A stretch of 30,956 nucleotides of DNA from Cymbomonas tetramitiformis (GCA_001247695.2 LGRX02026970.1:1-30956), one strand, 5' to 3'. Counted from the stretch's first letter, positions 9,580 through 20,000 are shown. Notes: generated by a model from the sequence alone, not told the origin. Numbers and translations are program-made.

Positions 9580-9956
9580 ATGCCCAATTAAACAAGACAT
9601 GGTGGCATGCACGTGGAAAGTAGTCATATCAATACTGGTTCAATTTCCTTTTGAAAGTGGTAGCATGTGGGATTTAATAATACCCCGAAAACATCCTTCA
9701 AATGTGAATAAAAAACGCAGCGCTACAAGCGAGAAATGTTTAGCTACACCATCTATTAGGGCTTGGAAAGACCTTTCCAACGATACCCCATAACATTTCT
9801 CGGAGCGCGCGCTTGCTTTTATAATCCTGATAGTGTCGGATTTACATTGGGATTTAATCCCATTAAGTGCGTAATGTCGAAAAGGAAATCCGGGTTTTTA
9901 CGAGGAAAATGTGACATTCGAATCCGGGCGATCCAAATCCGGTTGAGCGCGCCCGA

Positions 9957-10390
9957 GTCCGCCTGCATTAAAACAAACCTTAAAAAAAGCTCTCCATTCT
10001 GCCTGTGAACCTGCATAGCAGTTTCAGGAGGGGAGGAAGGGGTGGATGCACTATATAAGGCCGTGGAAACAAGTACCCAATGGGTCGAATCGTCGATCGG
10101 CAAGCGCAATATCTATCCGTAACGTAAACCTCGGAAGATACCCTGAGCGTCACTCTGAAATACGAAACGCCAAAGAAATCAGGGGGGCTACATCCTAAGA
10201 ACTGTAAGGCTATATGCCTAAGGTGAGGGTTTAAAGTGGACTCAGTTCCCCCCGATATCCTAAAACACCTTGAGGGACGCCTCATCGGTGTAAGAAGACT
10301 GGTACCAGCTCAACAACAAAGACATCAAAGACATATACAAAGGTATGCACCCTATATTGTGAGGTCACAACTCTTCTAAGAGGGGAGATC
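9957..10390. other. non-coding stretch with a TATA-like motif
   Basis: No convincing gene is visible. A TATA-like sequence, CTATATAAGG, lies at 10050-10059, with no clear coding frame downstream before the LTR-like repeat. The last bases (AAGAGGGGAGATC) are purine-rich, as a polypurine tract would be in front of a 3' LTR. Confidence 0.25.
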
Positions 10391-10496
10391 TGTCAGGGAT
10401 ATGACCGATGACATATGTGTCATACATGTCATACGTGTCATACATGTCATACCATGTCATGTCATGTCATGTCATGTCATGTCATGTCATGTCATA

Positions 10497-11700
10497 CAGC
10501 AATTTGTCTCCAATTTTAATCCTGTAATTTACGTATAATCTATGACGGACATGACAGTGACAGAATTGACCAAGAATCTGAATGCGGCGATCGCGAGCCT
10601 TGCTTTTCCTTTAGAACCTGGTTCTTGCCGTCCAGATTCAAAACTTCAACAGCGGACCTGTCGCGAGCTATGAAGTAGTTTTTTCGCGCACTTCGCGAGG
10701 TCGAGAGTCTTCGGCCCGTTGACCATAGCCTAAAAAGGCGTCAACGGGTCGCTGTACGGTGTCCGTTTTTTGCCACGTGGCCTAGAGACGTGGAACGGGA
10801 GCTACACCGGCTGAGCGGATGATGCCGCGGCCTCTGAAAATCAGTGAAAAACAACATCATGGGAAATTCGGACACCGTAGGTAGTTTTAAAAAGGCATAT
10901 ATAGAGGACTTATGTATGCCTTTGACCCTCCTGCGGTGTCCGGACATGCGCTTTCAAGCATCCGGTAGGGTAGGATGCCGCCATCGGGTTTGGGTTTGCG
11001 GAGAGCGCTGAAATCTGCAGCCATTCGCGTTTCACCCGGTTGAACTTATCTGGAACTTATCGTATGCCTTGCACTATGCTTGCTTAACGGGTGTTAAGCA
11101 AGCACGGTACTATGGTTGCGTCAAGGAATGTATACCATTCCTTGAGCACCGGCATTCCGGGGAGTCGCCTAGGTCACGTAGATTGTTCATCCACTCAAGT
11201 GAAATGAACAAACCTGGCAACCTATAAACTTTTTTAATGTGCGTGACACAAGCTACTTGAATACAGGTTTGTGGCTACGTTTGTTCGTGCGGGCGCGTTG
11301 TAGTGCGGATGGCTAACCTCACGTGATCATCTTCGCGCAAGGGAGGCGAAGCTGATCACGTGCAGTTGGACATGAGTTCGCACTTGAGGAGTGTATGCAT
11401 ATATGCACTGTGATATGCTGTATGGTATGTCGTGCAATAATATATGATAAAAAATACACCGCTGCTGCTGACCCGGGTCAACCGCAGCGGTGTATTTTGA
11501 AGTGAACGAAAGTCGAAAGTGATTAAGAAACAGTTTCAAACTGTCTCGAGCTTCCCAACACCGATTTATCTGCGTCCGATGACTGTGTACATGTAATTGT
11601 ACCGTCAGATCGAAAATAATTTTATACACAGTGTCTGGCGTAATTTTCGAGTCATCGTCGTCATCGAAAATGCACTTTTGATTAGGTCATGAAATTGCTG
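10497..11700. mobile_element. TA-flanked 1.2-kb element inserted in LTR-like copy 1
   Basis: The ends are CAGCAATTT at 10497-10505 and AAATTGCTG at 11692-11700, flanked by TA on both sides (10495-10496 and 11701-11702). Excision with one TA gives GTCATAACATGTCAT, which matches the uninterrupted copy 2, so the insertion is well supported. A TA duplication is typical of Tc1/mariner-like elements. Short frames only; no transposase is visible. The interior is unusually rich in hairpins. Confidence 0.7.
10715..11546. other. cluster of strong inverted repeats (hairpins)
   Basis: Stems seen: 10715-10723/10740-10748 (9 bp); 10754-10764/10869-10879 (11 bp); 11077-11088/11093-11104 (12 bp, 4-nt loop); 11121-11130/11136-11145 (10 bp); 11320-11336/11346-11362 (17 bp, one mismatch); 11451-11465/11484-11498 (15 bp) with a 12-bp palindrome (11469-11480) in its loop; and a weaker one near 11527-11546. 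All lie inside the TA-flanked element. Function is unknown. Confidence 0.75.
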
Positions 11701-12156
11701 TATAACATGTCATAACATATCATGTCATGTCATATGTCATAATGACATGCAGTCGTCGAGTATTGTCAGTACGGTCGACGATGACATGTACAGTCATAAT
11801 GTCTGTCATCCACCTAAGGTGAGTGACATCTGTCATCGAGAGGCCAAGTATATGGCATCGAGATGGCGAAGCAAGACAAGTCTTGAAGAACCGAAGTGTT
11901 CTGAGAAGACGCGTCTTCGCTTCAAGCATGAAATGAACAACATGCGAGCATCAAAGGCTATATCGACCAGCCGATGCGGGAAGTTCACCCAGTGCCCTCG
12001 GGTTCACAACCCGATGGTGGTAACGCATGAGATGTGTGAGGGCACTGGAAGTATATGAGGAGCATTGGGCTCAAGCAAGCACTTCTGGTCACCAGACTGC
12101 TGCACTCATAACCCACCATGATATCACTTTCGGCTGTTACTGTTCAATAGCAGCCG

Positions 12157-12428
12157 CGTCAACATAGCGTTCGCATAGCGAGCCCTGACAATTCTTTATG
12201 CATATTACCTATTTAGTTCTAAATTGTATACACTCCGGTCGCTTTCGGCAGGACACTTGTTACCAGCATCCCAGGATGGCCAACCCAAGCTTGAGCATCA
12301 CGGTCTGGCAAGTGATATTCACTTGTCATGCACGGTATGCTCTACTTCGGTTGTGTTACCGACTTCGAGAAAAGTGTCTCCCACCAATAACTTCCACGAG
12401 GTGAATATTTTACAAGCTATAGGAGAAC
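12157..12428. other. 272-bp unique spacer between the LTR-like copies
   Basis: The segment is single copy within the window and has no convincing frame. If the two flanking repeats are LTRs of one element, this would be the whole internal region, which is far too short for gag-pol. It ends in a purine-rich AGGAGAA before copy 2, possibly a polypurine tract. Confidence 0.3.
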
Positions 12429-12938
12429 TGTCAGGGATATGACCGATGACATATGTGTCATGCGTGTCATACATGTCATACACGTCATAACATGTCATGT
12501 CATGTCATGTCATATGTTATAATGACATACAGTCGTCGAGTATTGTCAGTACGGTCGACTATGACATATACAGTCATAATGTCTGTCATCCACTCACATT
12601 GAGTGCCATCTGTCATCGAGAGGCCAGGTACGGCATCGAGATGGCGAATCAAGACAAGTTCTTGAAGAACCGAAGAGTTCTGAGAGGACGCGTCTTCGCT
12701 TCAAGCATGAACTGAACAGCATGCGAGTATCAATGGCTATTTCGACCAGCCGATACCGGTTAGTTCACCCAATGCTCTCGGGTTCACAACCCGATGGTGG
12801 TAACGCGTATGGCGCGTGAGGGCATTGAGGTAATATGAGGAGTATTGTGCTCAAGCGGACACTTCTGGACACTAGAGCGCTGTGACACTCATACCCACCA
12901 AATATTGTTGCGTGCTTGCTACAGTTCAATAGCAGCCG
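12429..12938 (+). repeat. LTR-like direct repeat copy 2 (likely 5' LTR of the gag fragment)
   Basis: The copy starts with the same TGTCAGGGATATGACCGATG and aligns along its length with copy 1, with substitutions and small indels. Similarity stops at GCAGCCG (12932-12938). The LTR may extend to ...GTGACA at 12971, followed by TGGTATTCACAC at 12973-12984. That resembles the initiator-tRNA-Met primer-binding consensus only in its first half, so it is weak support. The gag frame begins about 170 bp later. Confidence 0.6.
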
Positions 12939-13145
12939 GGTAGTCTTTCAGGTTGATATACAACCGTGACAGTGGTATTCACACTTCCTTGAGGGGGGAA
13001 GAAGGTGGAACCATGTATATACTTCACCTCATTATATCAATGTACAAATATAATACATGTACAATATACAGATATATGTATATATATCTCACACACACAC
13101 ACACATCCATTTTGAAGGTTTTGTTGGTGTGGTGTTTTATTTTAG

Positions 13146-14543
13146 ATGGCAGAAGAACCAGCTATACCAGCTATAGATCAAGATCCGACTAACTGGTACT
13201 TTGACATTCTGGGTTCTTATGATCACTTCAGCAGATTTAAAATACCTTCATGGTTAAAAGGTTATGCTGACACTCAGACCCGGTATGATCAGATAGGATA
13301 TTTCGATGCCATCAGCAGAATGAAGACAGACATGAGTCGGTACAGAGATCCAGAGACTGAGCCTCAGGAACCAGAGGAGGAGTACACGGAGGATCATCAT
13401 CCGCCTGTATTTACAGATCCAGATGATGGTCAGGCCACCGCAGCAGCAGTTCCAGCCGCAATTGTTCCCAAGGTGAAAATGAATCCACCGAAGGAGTACA
13501 AAGTCGGACAGGATGCGGAGGTTTGGATGGAGACAGTGGACAGATAGTTTCAATTCACATATCCAGGTGCACCAGATAAGGACCTCATTACAGTTTTCCT
13601 CACATTCCTACAGAATAATGTCAAACACTACTTTCATGTCGTGGCTAAAACACCAGATGCCACGTATGAAAATGTCAGGAATACATTCCTCAGGCAGTTC
13701 GGAAATCCCCACAAGCGGTCAGTTGCCAAAAACGCAAAAAGCATCTAATGGCACTGCAGCAGGGTAACCAGACTTTTGCAGATTACTTACGCACATTCAC
13801 ATCACTGGCTTCTCTAGCATCAGTTGATTTGGATGATGTCTTGATCAAGGACAGATTCGTCAGTAACATGGAGTCGGACCTCCGGAAACAGTTTCATCTC
13901 AGGTTCCTGACAGAGGATGAAAGGAATAACTTGTCGTGGGCAAAAACCACACAAGTTCTGCTCGACTTGAACTATGTAGTTCATTCGAAGCAGGCAGAGA
14001 CCCTTCACTATAGGGGTCAAAAGGAGCAGTCAGGAGGTCCATCCAAGAAGGATAGGGACAAGGGTCGTGGCAACAAGCCATATGGCCGTTCCAATCAGAA
14101 TCGAGGCAACCAGAATCAGAATGCCAACCAGAATTCCCAGAAGAACAAAGGGAAAGGCAAAAGAAAAGGCAAGGGAAAAGGCAAGGGAAAAAGATCAGCA
14201 GCATCTCCTTCCCAGTCTTGTCAGCGTTGTGGTCGTACTAATCACATAAAAAAAGGATTGCTTCGCTACCAGCACAGCAGATGGGAAATCCATACAAGGC
14301 AATCCTCCAGCTCCCAATCCTGGACGTCAGTACAATCAGAACAGAGGACATCAACAACAGAATAATCAGGGTGGCAAAAGTGAGTCTAACAAACTCCTAA
14401 AAACAGTCAAAACCCTGGTTAAGGAGCTCCAGAATCAACAGAGCATCAATGCAGCAGTTGCAGCTCCAGCATCAGCTCCAGCTCCTCAGGGAAACTCTCC
14501 GGGTACCGGGCAGGTACCAGTGATGAGGGCACCCCGGGGATAG
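13146..14543 (+). pseudogene. Ty3/gypsy-type gag remnant
   Basis: The frame begins MAEEPAIPAIDQDP at an ATG right after a pyrimidine tract ending in AG, with a CA microsatellite about 40-55 bp upstream. Typical gag features follow: a PPKEYKVGQDAEVWMETVD segment, FLRQFGNP, a FADYLRTFTSLA-type helix, a long Lys/Gly/Asn-rich basic stretch (14030-14200), and a CCHC zinc knuckle (CQRCGRTNHIKKDC, CX2CX4HX4C). It is broken: TAG at 13545-13547; one A missing in an A-run near 13735-13741; one A too many in the A-run near 14247-14254, inside the zinc knuckle; then a TAG at 14541-14543. The chain of lesions shows an inactive copy. Confidence 0.75.
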
Positions 14544-14632
14544 ATCAGCCTGAACATGCCACTGAAGCAAGTGGCCGGGTTGAGAGTATCTCAGAAGAAG
14601 TCCTTTCCAGTCTGACACTTCAGTTCCAGCAG

Positions 14633-15057
14633 ATGGATACTCCCTCAGATCATATCGCACAGATGCGATCACAGACAGCACAGCTGAAATCACAGAAGAA
14701 GCTGTTGCTGTATAAAGGGAAAGTATATGGACAGAGTACGGATATCTTGATAGACCCAGGAGCTACATCGTCATTCATCGACAGACAGTTTGCTTCTCAG
14801 CTTGGTATATCACCATCAGACACATCATCATTCTCAGTGGGGTTGGCTGGAGGAAGCCAATTACCATAAATGTACATCCTATCTTCCCAATCAATGCTAC
14901 ATTCACGCTGGGTAAGTATAAGGATTCAGAAGATCTCTATCTTATTGACATGAAACTCTTCACAGTCATCCTGGGACAGGATTGGTTGGAGAGAAGGAAC
15001 CCACACATTGACTTTCAGTCCAAGAACATGACGTCACTTCTGAAAGTATTTTCTTAA
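14633..15057 (+). pseudogene. retropepsin-type protease remnant, truncated pol
   Basis: The frame contains YKGKVYGQSTDILIDPGATS, whose DPGATSSF sits where retropepsins have D[ST]GA; the Pro is unusual. After a TAA at 14867-14869, the next frame continues with KPITINVHPIFPINATF and ends with VILGQDWLERRNPHIDF, the ILGxDWL motif typical of Ty3/gypsy pol. The two parts are therefore joined by a frameshift near 14850-14866. The sequence then stops at 15057 inside a CTTAAG-rich repeat. No reverse transcriptase, RNase H or integrase follows, so pol is truncated here. Confidence 0.75.
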
Positions 15058-15190
15058 GTTTTCTTAAGTTTTTCTTAAGTTTTTCTTAAGTTTTCTTAAG
15101 TTTTCGATATAAACCCACACTATGCATATTTAAATCGGGGTAATTAGCTATTGGCCGACAGTATATTTAAGAATTATACTTAAGAGAACT
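15045..15190 (-). repeat. AAG/CTT-rich dispersed repeat, copy 2 (inverted relative to 6318-6490)
   Basis: On the minus strand this copy shows CGGCCAATAGCTAATT, then GTGTGGGTTTATA, then AAGAAAACTT decamers, the same order as the plus-strand copy. It abuts the broken protease remnant, so it probably marks the breakpoint. Similar CTTAAG motifs are scattered on to about 15290. Confidence 0.65.
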
Positions 15191-15468
15191 TAAGAAAATG
15201 TAAGTACGTGGAAGCTTCTTGGTAGGAGGATATTGTCCACATGGCTCAAGGATAACTTAAGAAAACTGAAGAATCTTATCCAAATGTAAGCACGTAATTG
15301 GCTGGAATGTAGGAGATATGCACACGTGTAAGAAAGCTATATGCTGGATATTTAAAGATTGTATACACATGCATGCACGTAATTGGCTGTTAAGAAGACA
15401 CGTGTAGGCAGGACAATGCTTCCCATCGCACAGATATTTGCAAATGTAACATTGTGACTGGTTCCATA

Positions 15469-15500
15469 TTTAGGGTCTAAACCCTAAACCCTAAAACCCT
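15469..15500. repeat. interstitial telomere-type repeat
   Basis: One TTTAGGG is followed after 2 nt by TAAACCC, TAAACCC and TAAAACCC in the opposite sense. This is the plant and green-algal telomere sequence. It may be a telobox-like promoter motif or a scar of repair. A CTAT microsatellite follows at 15571-15601. Confidence 0.7.
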
Positions 15501-15589
15501 TCAATCAAGCAGTCAGCAGCTGGGTACGTACACTACTATGTGATGCTACCCATTCCATCCAGCTTCCAGTTATCTACCTATCTATCTAT

Positions 15590-15874
15590 CTATCTATCTA
15601 GTATAACCCACGTGGCTTGGTGACATACACGTGCAGAGTGACAGGCGAATGATTCTGCTGCCGTAGACAGATCTGCAGCACCGTTGGGGACGTCGGGGAC
15701 TGCTCGCTGTTGCAGTTGAGAGAAGGCCTGGAAGCTGCGCATCCCACCCCAGATTCTCAGTAACTTACACCCCTTGCCGCTTGTGACTTTTTCGAGCAGC
15801 CTATGAGAAAATGGCACGTACGACACCACAGGAAAGTTCACATTCTTATTACCTGAACGAAGCGCGGAAGGGGA
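15590..15874 (-). pseudogene. in-frame tail of the transposase frame beyond a TGA
   Basis: The codons after the TGA at 15875-15877 remain open in the same frame for about 90 codons to 15590. They look protein-like (NFPVVSYVPFSHRLLEKV, then LRIWGGMRSFQAFSQLQQ). This suggests the TGA is a premature stop and the original protein was longer, although a natural stop followed by chance coding is possible. Confidence 0.35.
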
Positions 15875-16999
15875 TCAATGAATGCCTTGGATCTCACGCA
15901 GCAGGTGCACCGCATGGTAGAGGTTGTCGCCCGTGTCTTTATTCTTTGTTTCAACGAATAATGCCTTCGTTCCGATGAGCGCGCATGGCAGTAGCAGCTC
16001 TACGTAATCATTTCTGGCGAGCACAGTGATTCCTTGGTTCTCCATATATGCATCTTCTACCTGACGGTACGCTCGCAAACTGGCCAAACGGCACACCGTA
16101 TGCTGGCTCTCGGTGTCTATCACCAGGTAGTATGCAAGGACCTTCGCATATGGGAATTCTGATAGGGAGTCCAGCCCAGTCGGGAGCAAGTTCCCGAAGC
16201 CAGTGTCCGAGATGGAAACGTGGTAGGAGACTCGCTTCTCCGCCCTCGTGTACAAGGAAGACGTGAATTCCTCCAGATTCAGGGACATCCTCAAGTACAC
16301 AATGATATCGCACGTGCATAATGCCTGTGCGCCCTGCTGCCGGGGGTGCAGCATGCCAACCAAATGCTGCAGTTGTGCTAAGCAGCTTGCGAGGACGGGT
16401 GCGTCGTGAGCTACGCGCCTGCCGGTACCCATGAAATAGCAAGGAGATGTCTTAGCCTCCGCGGCTGGGTCCACAAGCCCAACCGAGACCGCTGCTTGGC
16501 CGGGGTAAAGCTCGTTGGCTAACTCCGGTAGGGAGCGCATTGTTGGATGCAAGCTTACATATGCCTCCAGGGCGAGCTTCTCGCACGTCCCATTCATGAT
16601 GGCCTCCACAGGCTTGTTCTTGACGTGAGAGTCTTTCACGATTCCTTTCGCCCGCTGAATACCTCGTTCCACCCAGAACTCCGTGGCCGCACCCACATCC
16701 CCTAGATAGTATTCTTGCCGGAACAGGTGCACCACCGCCAGACGCATGTTGAATGTAAGCATCTTCGCCGGGCCCTTATCTTCCATGATCGCGGCGTGCT
16801 CCCACAAATGCTTCTTTGCCACCTCCCGCGCCCGCCGTACCTCCGTCTCCGTGAGGGGGCTATCTGCTGTTACCATCCCTCGCGTGTAATGCAGCACCGC
16901 CCGCCGCAGGTGTTGCCAGGCAGCCTCCATGTCCATGTTCCAATGGACCAGCAGATCGCCAAACACCAAAGGTGAGTAGTATACCACGAAAAAATTCAC
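15875..16999 (-). CDS. C-terminal part of a probable DDE transposase (CACTA/Tnp2- or Plavaka-like)
   Basis: The 374-codon frame has the look of the C-terminal half of Tnp2/Plavaka-type transposases. It includes YYSPLVFGDLLV (about codons 7-18), an LTFNMRLAVVHLFRQEY segment where these families have a conserved NxHxxxHL-like stretch, and a C-terminal part (FPYAKVLAYYLVIDTESQ, then DYVELLLPCALIG) like their terminal barrel-type domain. The catalytic DDE part is absent. The first codon listed (16999) is GTG; the frame is open up to 17068 and still reads family-like to about 17020 (WTVHRKVNFFVV), so the gene continues upstream into the start of the LINE. It was probably cut by LINE insertion. Family assignment is by pattern only. 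Confidence 0.45.
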   Translation of the reverse strand: MNFFVVYYSPLVFGDLLVHWNMDMEAAWQHLRRAVLHYTRGMVTADSPLTETEVRRAREVAKKHLWEHAAIMEDKGPAKMLTFNMRLAVVHLFRQEYYLGDVGAATEFWVERGIQRAKGIVKDSHVKNKPVEAIMNGTCEKLALEAYVSLHPTMRSLPELANELYPGQAAVSVGLVDPAAEAKTSPCYFMGTGRRVAHDAPVLASCLAQLQHLVGMLHPRQQGAQALCTCDIIVYLRMSLNLEEFTSSLYTRAEKRVSYHVSISDTGFGNLLPTGLDSLSEFPYAKVLAYYLVIDTESQHTVCRLASLRAYRQVEDAYMENQGITVLARNDYVELLLPCALIGTKALFVETKNKDTGDNLYHAVHLLREIQGIH

Positions 17000-17005
17000 T
17001 TTTCG

Positions 17006-20000
17006 ATGAACCGTCCAGGCGTGCCACCCCGGAGCGGGCCGCGGGGCAAAAAAACGGTCGTTAGAAAATTAGTTCCAGTGATTCTTTGTGGGATATTTTT
17101 CAAATATCTTACGACAGCTACGACCAGCGACACACAAGAAGAGGAAGAGAAGACAGGTGCGCGAAAGGTACGGGCCCACGCTGTCGATTTTCCGCCGGCA
17201 CGGGGCACTTTTCCTGCAGTGCAGAGGCGAAAGCACCCCGAAATTCACTCGAAAACTCACATAAGCAGGAAAAACAGAGATGGGATTCACTTTTTTTACA
17301 CACCCAGAAAAAAACGAGAAGTTCGGGAATTATTTCCAGACGAAATACGTGAAAATAAGGAGACCCGGAAGAAGCTCGAGCGGTCACGGAAGATGCAGAA
17401 CGCCCAGCAGCACAACAGGCAACAGCGTGGAATGGCACCACCAGGCGCGGAAGGGGGGAGTCGAGAGATGGAGGACAGGAGGGTCATGCTCGAAATTCAC
17501 AAAGAGTTCATGGCAACGAAACCCGCCACGTTGACGTCATTCACCGACGGGGCGAAGCTACAGTTGCCACTGAGCGAACAGTTTGAGGAGCAACGTAACC
17601 TAACCGTCAAGCTTGAACAGGCACGGGACCTGACGACCACCAAGTCCAAGGCCCTCGAGAACTTCTATTCCGAAGAATTGAAGGATGTACGGCTGTCGTA
17701 CACCAAGTGGGCGAAGGGGTACCCACTGGAAACGCCGCATGGGACACTGGACGAGGCAGGCCACATTCGTTACAGCCTCCTTAAAAACTGCACCACGATA
17801 GACGGCAAGAACCTCGACGAGAATGGATTTTTGGCTAACGACTTCCACATTACGGTTGGGCCCATGCGAGTGCCACCCCAGCAAGCGATCGAGTTCCTGG
17901 GTCACATGGAGGCGGTCCTTCGAGGCCTTCATCGAGAACACCAAGACAGGCACATAATCTCCAGACAGTCACCTCCGAGGCCGCGTTTTCATTCTGGAAG
18001 GGTGGCGGCGCTCGACATCAAGTTCACCAAAACCGAGTACGCCACCACGGTTTTAGCGACCACCCTCCCACTCCTCCCGGTGAACTGCTTCCCGATAGGG
18101 GGAGACCTCTTCACGCAGGATGAACCAGTCTTTCCGCGGGTACGCATCTATGACGTTGCGACGAGAGGTGGGTCAGAGAGCAGAATGCTTCACGTATTGA
18201 GTGACGAGCTGAAAGGTAAGAGCATCACCGACCTGGAGGAGAACCTGCTTGAGGTGGAGGGTCTGGAATCAGCCCAAAAAGGACACCGACTTCAGCAGCG
18301 AGTAGCTTCCATCACGGCAAACTGGCTGAAGTTGGTGGCCGTTTCCGAGGAGGCCGCACAGAAAATCGAGACCGGCACGGTACGCATACCTGGAATCAAC
18401 GACTACGAGGTGCAACGGGTGGCCCTCATCAAGGACGTCGACAAACTGGCGGAGACCGAAGTGGTGGTGGTGGACACGGGCTCAGTCATCGACCCCGAGT
18501 TCGACACAGAGGCGCTGGTAAGAGCGGTGGACGAAGTGTTCAATACGGCGTTGGGTGAATACGAACATCTACTACCTCACCTAGCAGTGCCATCATACCC
18601 GGCTACGGACAAGAAGGACGTGGCCTCTTTTGCGCGACTTCGGCAGCTGTATAAGGGACGCCTCTTTTATTTCATCGCCAGCGAGGAAGCCTACAGGTGG
18701 CTGACAGCGCAAGAGGGGTCGCAAGCCAAAGTTACTGTTGAGCATAAAGGTATGTATTTCTATTTGAGGCCATCCGACTACTCCCGCAACGGCAAGCGTG
18801 GACGTGGGCGTCAGCAGCGACCCGTGGGCATCACGCGCGACGACACTGTTGTACAAGCACTTGAAGCAAAACTGGGCACCTTCGCCGAGGCAGTCAAGGC
18901 GGCGACTGCCAGTCGTGGAGGTGAACTTGGGGGCGACACCGAGAGCGCCATACAGGATCTTGGGCGTCAGGTCAACGTCCTCAGCGACAAGGTTGAGAAG
19001 GGCTTCAAGGACACGGTCGACAACGTGAAGAAGGTGAACGCGTCAGTCGACAACGTGGACAAAGGGGTCAACAAAATCATCGACCTCACTGGCAACGTGC
19101 TCAAGCGACAAGACGCACATCTTGAACTGGCGGAGAATCAGAACAAGGTGGCCACGGCTATGCTTCAGAACCTGATCAAGCTCAACAGCAGCGCGGGAAC
19201 ACCGACCCCGACCCCGCCATCTACTGGCACTGGAAGGCGTAAGAGGGGTACGGCGGGAACTCCCGCATCAGACACGGGTGTCGACACGGACACCGATATG
19301 GATACGGTTAGCAGCCAAATCGAGAACCTCAAGAGACTAAGAAAGGTGAGTAAAACACAGCACCCCACTCAAAAAATCAACTGTCTGAAAGAGGGGGAAC
19401 CAACGGGAGAAAAACGGGCGCTGAGAAGCGGGGTTAAGGTGGGATACATCAGGAAAGCGAGACAAAGAAGGCAGGAAGGGGAGAAAAGAAGGGGTGAAAA
19501 AAGATCAGAGGCTGAGCAACTGAAGAAAAGAGGGCGCTGGAAACAGCACGAGAAGGAGAGAGCGGAGAATCAGCACGAGCCCTCTCCATCATCCCTGTTA
19601 GTATTTTCCAGCAGTACGGCGATCGACTGGAGCCATATGTCTGAAAATAGTGTGGGAAATAGCCAGTACGGGGCCCATCCCAAACGGGTAGAAGTATGCA
19701 AACAACAGAGCAATCAAAAAATATGTATTATATGCATCACCCGTAACTGCCTGATATTTTGTGAAGGGGAAGAAAATCATAAGGTGAAAAGAGTGAGCAT
19801 CCTGCCACATCCTGTATGCACAAGTAGGGGGGAAAAGGAGAACATCCCAAGGGCACTGACACAAGTTGCCATGGTCCACACACAGCCACAAGAGTGTGAC
19901 ACTTGCTATATGAAAATAAACAGCATACCCACCCCGTACAAAAATCCCAGCACCAACTGGAAACATCCTGACTGGATAACATACTCCATACACATAGGCC

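Larger units (their letters stand above)
6519..9956. mobile_element. outer element bounded by a 56-bp inverted repeat
   Basis: Positions 6519-6574 and the reverse complement of 9901-9956 match at 52 of 56 positions with no gap; the core is CTCAACCGGATTTGGATCGC. The two arms face inward and enclose the methyltransferase element and an ORF at 9301. Just outside both arms there is a weak GCAGG similarity. I see no clear target-site duplication, so this could be one large DNA element or two copies of a short one in opposite orientation. No transposase is visible inside. Confidence 0.55.
10391..12156 (+). repeat. LTR-like direct repeat copy 1, split by a 1.2-kb insertion
   Basis: The copy begins TGTCAGGGATATGACCGATG, continues through GTCAT-rich microsatellite sequence, is interrupted at 10497-11700, and resumes to 12156. 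Both halves match copy 2 (12429-12938) in order. Inside is a structured segment: an 11-bp perfect stem at 11989-11999 / 12038-12048 that encloses CGGGTT...AACCCG, and a 14-bp palindrome at 11905-11918. The TG start and the following gag remnant favour an LTR. The 3' boundary is uncertain. Confidence 0.6.

Noticed and set aside
10050..10059. TATA box of a gene
   Set aside because: The motif is good, but no coding frame or transcript signal follows before the LTR-like repeat. It is noted only as a TATA-like sequence.
11998..12014. T-arm-like hairpin TCGGG-TTCACAA-CCCGA in the LTR-like repeat
   Set aside because: It fits a 5-bp stem and 7-nt loop, but the loop has C where A58 is expected and no tRNA body surrounds it. 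It is kept only as a structured-stem finding.
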